The notes under the pieces are model-generated. The model was not told the origin of the DNA, did no database searches, and was given only the letters and a program-made list of their open reading frames with translations. Positions 1 to 5,895 of a stretch of DNA of 5,895 bases are shown piece by piece. Positions within the stretch are counted from its first letter, which is position 1; each line of letters begins with the position of its first letter. The position numbers and the translations under genes are program-made. Origin of the DNA: an uncultured Pseudomonadota bacterium (GTDB lineage Bacteria > Pseudomonadota > Gammaproteobacteria > Burkholderiales > Eutrophovitaceae); assembly GCA_913057845.1 (NCBI GenBank), contig CAJXPC010000122.1, positions 1-5,895 of the forward strand, given 5' to 3'.

Positions 1-517
1 CGAATCCAAATGCGTTATTGCTGAGGAGAGAAATTTCGCCACCAATAATGCCTCCAGGCTTTCCTGGCAGTTCGAAAAGTGCAGAATGAAAACGAAGTCC
101 TTCAAAGCCAGCGCTTGATAACACCAAAAGCAAAAACCCGAAGAACACAAGCAGGACTACTTTGGGGTTTTCAGTAAGTCGTCGAGCCGTATGCCGATAA
201 GCCCGAATAACGAGTAGCGTCCCAACGAGAACAATCCACCATGTTGAAAACCCGAATAGGTATAGGAGCACATCCGATATATGCGCTCCGACAACCCCAC
301 CTGCATTTATAGCTTCTTGGGCTGAAGATTGACGCGACCAGGCGGGATCAAAAGAATTATAGGTAAATAATACCAGGGTTAAATAAGCGAGAACACCTGA
401 GGAGAGGAGCAACCCGACTTCTCGCAACAAAATGACAAGCTTAGGTGGCAAAACACTTTTTGTAGAGGAATCTGTGTTGACTATTTCCGATTTTTTAAGT
501 GTTTTTCGTTTAGCCAA
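1..517 (-). CDS. ftsK: DNA translocase FtsK, N-terminal membrane domain (partial, runs off left edge)
   Basis: FtsK is the septum-anchored translocase that pumps chromosome ends apart and activates XerCD recombination at dif during division. Only the first 172 codons are present, read on the minus strand; the linker and the motor and gamma domains lie outside. Three hydrophobic segments are visible, at about residues 28-52, 80-104 and 119-137, followed by a periplasmic-type PGKPGGIIGGE stretch (151-161) that precedes the fourth helix in the FtsK_4TM domain. The short basic N-terminus (AKRKTLKK) and the FDPAWS motif (56-61) after the first helix also fit the family. The start is inferred to be TTG at 517-515, because an in-frame TGA lies two codons upstream (523-521) and no ATG or GTG occurs nearby downstream; the ribosome site is weak. 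It is divergent from trxB, a common ftsK neighbour in gammaproteobacteria. The name is secure from the membrane-domain pattern, although the motor is not visible. Confidence 0.9.
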   Translation of the reverse strand, partial: MAKRKTLKKSEIVNTDSSTKSVLPPKLVILLREVGLLLSSGVLAYLTLVLFTYNSFDPAWSRQSSAQEAINAGGVVGAHISDVLLYLFGFSTWWIVLVGTLLVIRAYRHTARRLTENPKVVLLVFFGFLLLVLSSAGFEGLRFHSALFELPGKPGGIIGGEISLLSNNAFGF

Positions 518-1658
<1,141 letters not shown>

Positions 1659-1681
1659 CGTTATCTGCTCAGACTTCTCTT

Positions 1682-2239
1682 ATGTCCACTGATAATGACC
1701 AAAATCCAGAAGAACGGTTTGAAGACCTTCTTGAAGAAACGTTAAAAGACGTCACCGTTTTAAAAAAAGACGGAAAAGTCTTTCGAACGAAAGAGCAACC
1801 CGCCCCCATTCCCGTCCAGTCGATGAAGGATGAGGCTGAGGTACTCGAGGAACTCCTTCACCAAGACATCGACGACGACGGTTTAGAGTTCTTGTCAGAG
1901 GAGCCAGCGTATTTACGCTCTGGATTGCAGCACCAAATACTCAGAAGACTCAGGCGGAACTATTGGGTCGTACAAGACGAACTCGATTTGCATGGATCAA
2001 CATCTGACGGCGCGCGCATCCTAGTAGCTAATTTTCTGTCACACGCCAAAAAAAATAGATTTCGATGTCTGCGAATTATTCATGGTAAAGGACATCGATC
2101 GAGCAACAAAGAGCCTGTCCTCAAAAAGAAACTGTTTCGCTGGCTCCAGCTCAGATCCGACATCCTTGCCTATTGTGAAGCCGGCCCCGGGGATGGGGGC
2201 AGCGGCGCAACGATGCTATTACTCAGCGCAAAAAGTTGA
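1682..2239 (+). CDS. Smr-domain protein, SmrA (YdaL)-like
   Basis: The Smr domain is found at the C-terminus of MutS2 and in stand-alone bacterial proteins; known members bind nucleic acid, and several are nucleases acting on RNA or on mRNA in stalled ribosomes. This 185-residue protein has an acidic N-terminal extension (1-75), then a basic LRRLRR segment (87-92) leading into the Smr domain at about 98-183. Signature motifs are ELDLHG (100-105), IIHGKG (132-137) and GGSGA (172-176). The GLQHQIL and YCEAGPGDGGSGA segments resemble E. coli SmrA more than SmrB, while the intact LDLH, absent as I recall from E. coli SmrA, suggests the active-site-bearing form. It lies 23 bp after trxB. No clear Shine-Dalgarno precedes ATG 1682; the next in-frame ATG (codon 48) would lose the conserved N-terminal part, so 1682 is kept. 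Family assignment is firm; substrate and exact subfamily are not. Confidence 0.9.
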   Translation: MSTDNDQNPEERFEDLLEETLKDVTVLKKDGKVFRTKEQPAPIPVQSMKDEAEVLEELLHQDIDDDGLEFLSEEPAYLRSGLQHQILRRLRRNYWVVQDELDLHGSTSDGARILVANFLSHAKKNRFRCLRIIHGKGHRSSNKEPVLKKKLFRWLQLRSDILAYCEAGPGDGGSGATMLLLSAKS

Positions 2240-2258
2240 CTACCGATCACTCGCTCAA

Positions 2259-2708
<450 letters not shown>

Positions 2709-4373
2709 CTACTGGTCAATCAAGCCACGAAATTTGCTAGTAATAGGATATCGCCAATCTTTTCCAAAACCTCGAGCCGTTACCCGCACCCCTGGCGGCG
2801 ACTGTCGGCGTTTATGTTCATTAACATGGATGAGTCTAACGATTCGCGTCACATCTTCAGAGCGATACCCTAGACCGATAATGTCATCCACACCTCGGTC
2901 ATATTCAACGTAATGCTCGACAATCGCGTCGAGGATCTCATAAGAAGGCAGTGAATCTGAATCGACCTGATCCGGTCTGAGCTCGGCACTGGGTGGCCGT
3001 TCGATAATTCGAACAGGAATACATGCTGAAATGGTATTGCGATAAGTCGACAAACGATAAACCGTCTGTTTCGTTAGATCTTTGAGTACGGCTAACCCTC
3101 CGGCCATGTCACCATACAACGTTGCATACCCAGTACTCATTTCACTTTTATTGCCAGTGGTTAACACTAAAGAGCCAAACTTATTCGACAAACTCATCAA
3201 CAACGTTCCTCGAATTCTTGATTGAAGATTTTCCTCGGTGGTATCGAATTCCCTGCCCTTAAACTCATCAGACAAACCCGCCATAAACACATCAAACATA
3301 GGTTTGATTTCGATCTCAGAATATTCAACACCGAGACCGGCCGCCATGCTGCTCGCATCCTCCCGACTCATGTCAGCGGTAAACTGAGACGGCATCATCA
3401 CAACCTTAACCCGTCCAGCACCCAAAGCATCTACAGCTATGGCTAAGGTGAGCGCAGAATCAATGCCGCCAGAAAGACCAATCAGTACACCTTGAAAGCC
3501 ATTTTTGTTAACGTAATCCCTGACTCCCAGCACAAGCGCCTCGTAAACAGCTTGGTCGCTCGATAACAATTGTTCGTTACACTCAGAAATGATCTCACCT
3601 TGCTCATAGGCCATAAGGCTGACGTTTTCACAAAAAAACGGCATTTGAGCGACAACGTCACCTTTGTCGTTGCAGGCAAATGATCCACCATCAAAAACGA
3701 GTTCGTCCTGACCGCCAATAAGATTACAAAATACGATTGGCATTTTATGAAGTCGTGATTGAGCCTGCACGACCTTTCGTCGCAAAGCATCTTTACCCGT
3801 ATGAAACGGAGACGCGTTAAGCACCACCAATAATTCGGCTCCATGCGCCTTAGCTTGCGCGACTGCATTCGCAGGATCCTCAATCACTTTCGACTCAGTC
3901 GAGGCTTCCCGACCATCCTCACCCCAAACATCCTCACAAATATTGAGCCCGATCGACACACCAGAGATATTAACAACACACGGCTGAGTCCCTGGATCGA
4001 AGTATCTCGCCTCGTCAAACACACGATAGTTGGGCAACTCCTGTTTGCAATATCGTGCGACAATCTGTCCATCTTGAATGATCGATGCGGCGTTATATAA
4101 ACCCTCATTTGTCTGATAAGGATGGCCTACAACAACTGTAACTCCAAAAATTCGTTGCGCGAGGTAAGTGAGTTTTAAATCACACTCCTTTAGGAAATCT
4201 GGCCGAAGCAATAAATCCTCCGGCGGATACCCACACAACGACAATTCTGGCGTTACAACGAGATCCACACCATCTGATTTTGCTTTCTCAACAATTGAAA
4301 AAATATTCTCAGCATTGGATGAAACATCACCAACGATGCAATTGATTTGAGCGACTAAGATTTTTAAAGGCAT
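2709..4373 (-). CDS. nadE: Glutamine-dependent NAD+ synthase
   Basis: The last step of NAD+ synthesis: ATP-dependent amidation of nicotinic acid adenine dinucleotide, with ammonia released from glutamine by a fused glutaminase domain and channelled to the synthase site. The 554-residue length fits the two-domain form. The N-terminal nitrilase-like domain (about 4-265) shows the full Glu-Lys-Cys triad: Glu43 in TPELSLCGYP, Lys110 in YCKQELPNYRVFDE and Cys146 in NICEDVW. The C-terminal synthase domain (about 275-550) has the ATP-pyrophosphatase loop SGGIDS (301-306), GNKSEMSTGYATLYGD (407-422), the ERPPSAELRPDQ segment (458-469) and KRRQSPPG (521-528). The reading frame is unbroken. The ATG at 4373 matches the conserved LKILVAQIN start, yet no clear Shine-Dalgarno precedes it and only 26 bp separate it from the divergent gene. 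glnB follows downstream, suggesting coupling to nitrogen status. Confidence 0.97.
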   Translation of the reverse strand: MPLKILVAQINCIVGDVSSNAENIFSIVEKAKSDGVDLVVTPELSLCGYPPEDLLLRPDFLKECDLKLTYLAQRIFGVTVVVGHPYQTNEGLYNAASIIQDGQIVARYCKQELPNYRVFDEARYFDPGTQPCVVNISGVSIGLNICEDVWGEDGREASTESKVIEDPANAVAQAKAHGAELLVVLNASPFHTGKDALRRKVVQAQSRLHKMPIVFCNLIGGQDELVFDGGSFACNDKGDVVAQMPFFCENVSLMAYEQGEIISECNEQLLSSDQAVYEALVLGVRDYVNKNGFQGVLIGLSGGIDSALTLAIAVDALGAGRVKVVMMPSQFTADMSREDASSMAAGLGVEYSEIEIKPMFDVFMAGLSDEFKGREFDTTEENLQSRIRGTLLMSLSNKFGSLVLTTGNKSEMSTGYATLYGDMAGGLAVLKDLTKQTVYRLSTYRNTISACIPVRIIERPPSAELRPDQVDSDSLPSYEILDAIVEHYVEYDRGVDDIIGLGYRSEDVTRIVRLIHVNEHKRRQSPPGVRVTARGFGKDWRYPITSKFRGLIDQ

Positions 4374-4413
4374 ACTAGCGACTGATTAAATAAAACAATA
4401 TGAATAACGTTAA
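4363..4413. promoter_or_regulatory. Candidate overlapping divergent promoters between nadE and the FemAB_like gene
   Basis: Only 26 bp (4374-4399) lie between the two start codons. For the plus strand, TTTAAA (4363-4368) and TTAAAT (4386-4391), 17 bp apart, each match 4 of 6 consensus bases and would start transcription about at ATG 4400. For the minus strand, TTAACG (4413-4408, 4/6) and TTTAAT (4390-4385, 5/6), also 17 bp apart, would start about 5 nt before the nadE ATG. The two -10 boxes occupy the same bases, so the promoters would be mutually exclusive. These matches come from eye and could be chance in AT-rich DNA. Confidence 0.35.
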
Positions 4414-5527
4414 ATTTGACATAGTCAATAGTTTATCTGGAATCAAAGCTGAGGACTGGAATTCTCTCAACGGTGATAGCCTGGTCACATCCTATGATTT
4501 TCTGTCCGCACTTGAGGACACTGAAAACGTTGGTGGTGACAGCGGATGGTCACCTGCGCACCTGATCGCATCAGACGGCGACAAACTGGTTGGAGCAGCC
4601 CCTCTTTATATTAAAACGCATTCCTACGGAGAGTTTATTTTTGATTGGGCTTGGGCGGATGCCTACCACCGATCAGGGCTTGATTATTACCCAAAGCTCG
4701 TGTCTGCAGTTCCATTCACCCCAGCCACAGGACCCCGTTTATTGGCGTCTGACCCCGAAATGAAACAAGCACTTGCGGCAGCAACACTAGCTTTCGCGCA
4801 AGACAATAAACTATCATCCTTTCATTGTTTGTACCCCGAACTGAGTGACTTAGAGATTTGGGGGCATACCGGCTGCTTGACGAGGAAATCCATTCAGTTT
4901 CATTGGACCAACCAAGATTACGAAAGCTTCGAGCATTTCTTATCTTTCATGAGGTCAGCCAAACGAAAAAAAATAAAACAAGAACGAAGACGAATTGCCG
5001 ATGACGGTATCACATTTGACGTCATTTCCGGAGATCAAGCGACCGACACCGAATGGCAGTTTTTCTACGACTGCTATCACCACACTTATGCCATTCGAGG
5101 AACAAACCCGTATCTGAATTTTGATTTTTTCTTGGCGCTCAAAAAAAGAATCGGTAAAAATACTCTCCTCATCATCGCTACGAGAAATGGCAAGCGAATT
5201 GCTGCCGCTTTAAATTTACTCAGCAACGATAAAATTCTAGGGCGCTACTGGGGAGCGAACGAGTACGTGCCAGGCCTACATTTTGAAACCTGTTACTACC
5301 AAACCATAGAGTATGCGATTCAGCATGGCTATAGAACATTCGAAGGGGGAGCACAAGGCGAGCATAAACTATCTCGCGGATTAGAAGTCGTAGCAACCAA
5401 CTCGGCTCACTGGTTAGCGCACCCTCAATTCTCTGATGCCGTTGAGAATTTTTTATCTCGCGAAGGAACCGCCATCAGTGAATATCATGATAGCCTCACT
5501 ACCCGCGCACCGTTCAAAACTCTATAA
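4400..5527 (+). CDS. FemAB_like / GNAT-fold protein of the DUF482 (PF04339) family
   Basis: A conserved proteobacterial protein with an acyltransferase-like fold, often labelled as peptidoglycan-related because of remote similarity to FemAB aminoacyltransferases; its true substrate is not established. The 375 residues show the usual family landmarks: AEDWNSL (17-23), SYDFLSALE (31-39), GAAPLYIKTHSYGE (65-78), FDWAWADAY (81-89), VPFTPATGPRLL (104-115), the basic SAKRKKIKQERRR patch (186-198), GRYWGANE (281-288) and the C-terminal FEGGAQGEHKLSRGL block (314-328). No signal peptide or membrane helix is apparent, so it is probably cytoplasmic. The ATG at 4400 agrees with the family N-terminus but lacks a visible Shine-Dalgarno, suggesting a leaderless or nearly leaderless message. 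A GTG-started gene follows after 41 bp on the same strand and is likely in the same operon. Family assignment is confident; biochemical role is unknown. Confidence 0.9.
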   Translation: MNNVKFDIVNSLSGIKAEDWNSLNGDSLVTSYDFLSALEDTENVGGDSGWSPAHLIASDGDKLVGAAPLYIKTHSYGEFIFDWAWADAYHRSGLDYYPKLVSAVPFTPATGPRLLASDPEMKQALAAATLAFAQDNKLSSFHCLYPELSDLEIWGHTGCLTRKSIQFHWTNQDYESFEHFLSFMRSAKRKKIKQERRRIADDGITFDVISGDQATDTEWQFFYDCYHHTYAIRGTNPYLNFDFFLALKKRIGKNTLLIIATRNGKRIAAALNLLSNDKILGRYWGANEYVPGLHFETCYYQTIEYAIQHGYRTFEGGAQGEHKLSRGLEVVATNSAHWLAHPQFSDAVENFLSREGTAISEYHDSLTTRAPFKTL

Positions 5528-5555
5528 TCAGGATTTGGTTGAAGCTTAGACAAGT

Positions 5556-5560
5556 AAGGA
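5556..5560 (+). promoter_or_regulatory. Shine-Dalgarno AAGGA deciding a GTG start
   Basis: AAGGA lies 8 nt before GTG 5569-5571. No in-frame ATG lies near it in either direction, and the only other upstream option is TTG at 5539-5541 without such a site. This fixes the GTG as the most likely start of the truncated gene at the right edge. Confidence 0.6.
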
Positions 5561-5568
5561 TAAAAACA

Positions 5569-5895
5569 GTGGTTTTTAATTTTTATAATCGTTTAACGTC
5601 AAGACAACAGAGTATTTATCGACAAAGTGATGACATTAAATACTTGACGCTTCGAGAAGTTGCTCAACTTCAAAGCGCCTCAACCGCGCTAGAAGAACTG
5701 CTAATCAGCGAAGATTTATCCGAAATTGAAAACACATGTCAGGCCATTGCCGACGAGGTTGTGTCACAAATCAAAGCGCCAAGGCTAAAAGTACAAGTGC
5801 TCACCGTTCGACCCTCGGACGACTGGGGAGAGCTCCACGGATTATATCTTCCCGAAGATGACGGTAAGCCGGCAAAAATACAAGTCCTGTCTCTT
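5569..5895 (+). CDS. Conserved-looking hypothetical protein, partial (runs off right edge); possibly a DUF6782-like metallopeptidase
   Basis: An open frame of 109 codons with no stop continues past the window edge. It starts at GTG, supported by AAGGA 8 nt upstream, and follows the FemAB_like gene by 41 bp, so it is probably co-transcribed. The visible part is soluble and helix-rich at first (RLTSRQQSIYRQSDDIKYL, then a Leu/Glu-rich helix around 36-70), followed by a strand-like VQVLTVRPSDDWGELHGLY block (83-101). There is no signal peptide or membrane segment. The WGELHGLY region recalls, from memory, a proteobacterial family annotated as putative metallopeptidase (DUF6782-like) in which a zinc-binding HExxH-type motif comes later; that part is not in the window, so the function cannot be assigned. 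That this is a real gene is well supported by the ribosome site and open frame. Confidence 0.75.
   Translation, partial: MVFNFYNRLTSRQQSIYRQSDDIKYLTLREVAQLQSASTALEELLISEDLSEIENTCQAIADEVVSQIKAPRLKVQVLTVRPSDDWGELHGLYLPEDDGKPAKIQVLSL

Noticed and set aside
3482..4108. Open frames overlapping nadE in other frames on both strands
   Set aside because: nadE is an intact, full-length, highly conserved gene through this stretch; the alternative translations look random.

Overview
The window looks like ordinary chromosomal housekeeping DNA of a gammaproteobacterium, probably free-living and of moderate G+C. The grounds are the ftsK/trxB neighbourhood, a GlnB-type P-II protein very close to proteobacterial homologues, an SmrA-like protein, and a FemAB_like (DUF482/PF04339) protein of the proteobacterial type. 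The species cannot be named from the sequence alone. No tRNA, rRNA, insertion sequence, CRISPR array or phage gene was seen.

Layout, left to right. (1) The 5' part of ftsK on the minus strand runs off the left edge and encodes the membrane anchor of the DNA translocase. (2) A 190-bp divergent intergenic region separates it from trxB. (3) trxB (thioredoxin reductase) and a Smr-domain gene on the plus strand are 23 bp apart and probably co-transcribed. (4) A minus-strand pair, nadE (glutamine-dependent NAD+ synthase) followed by glnB (P-II nitrogen sensor), converges on the Smr gene with only 19 bp between stop codons. (5) A plus-strand pair starts 26 bp from the nadE start codon: a FemAB_like/GNAT-fold protein, then a GTG-started conserved-looking gene cut off by the right edge.

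Functional links. NadE uses glutamine as its nitrogen donor and P-II proteins report glutamine and 2-oxoglutarate status, so the nadE-glnB pair plausibly couples NAD+ synthesis to nitrogen status. TrxB supplies NADPH-derived reducing power to thioredoxin; its connection to the Smr protein is only positional. The most notable non-coding features are the very short divergent nadE/FemAB_like start region, where overlapping promoters and nearly leaderless transcripts are possible, and a hairpin followed by a T-rich run just upstream of glnB. I found no convincing new biological system; the findings are modest.
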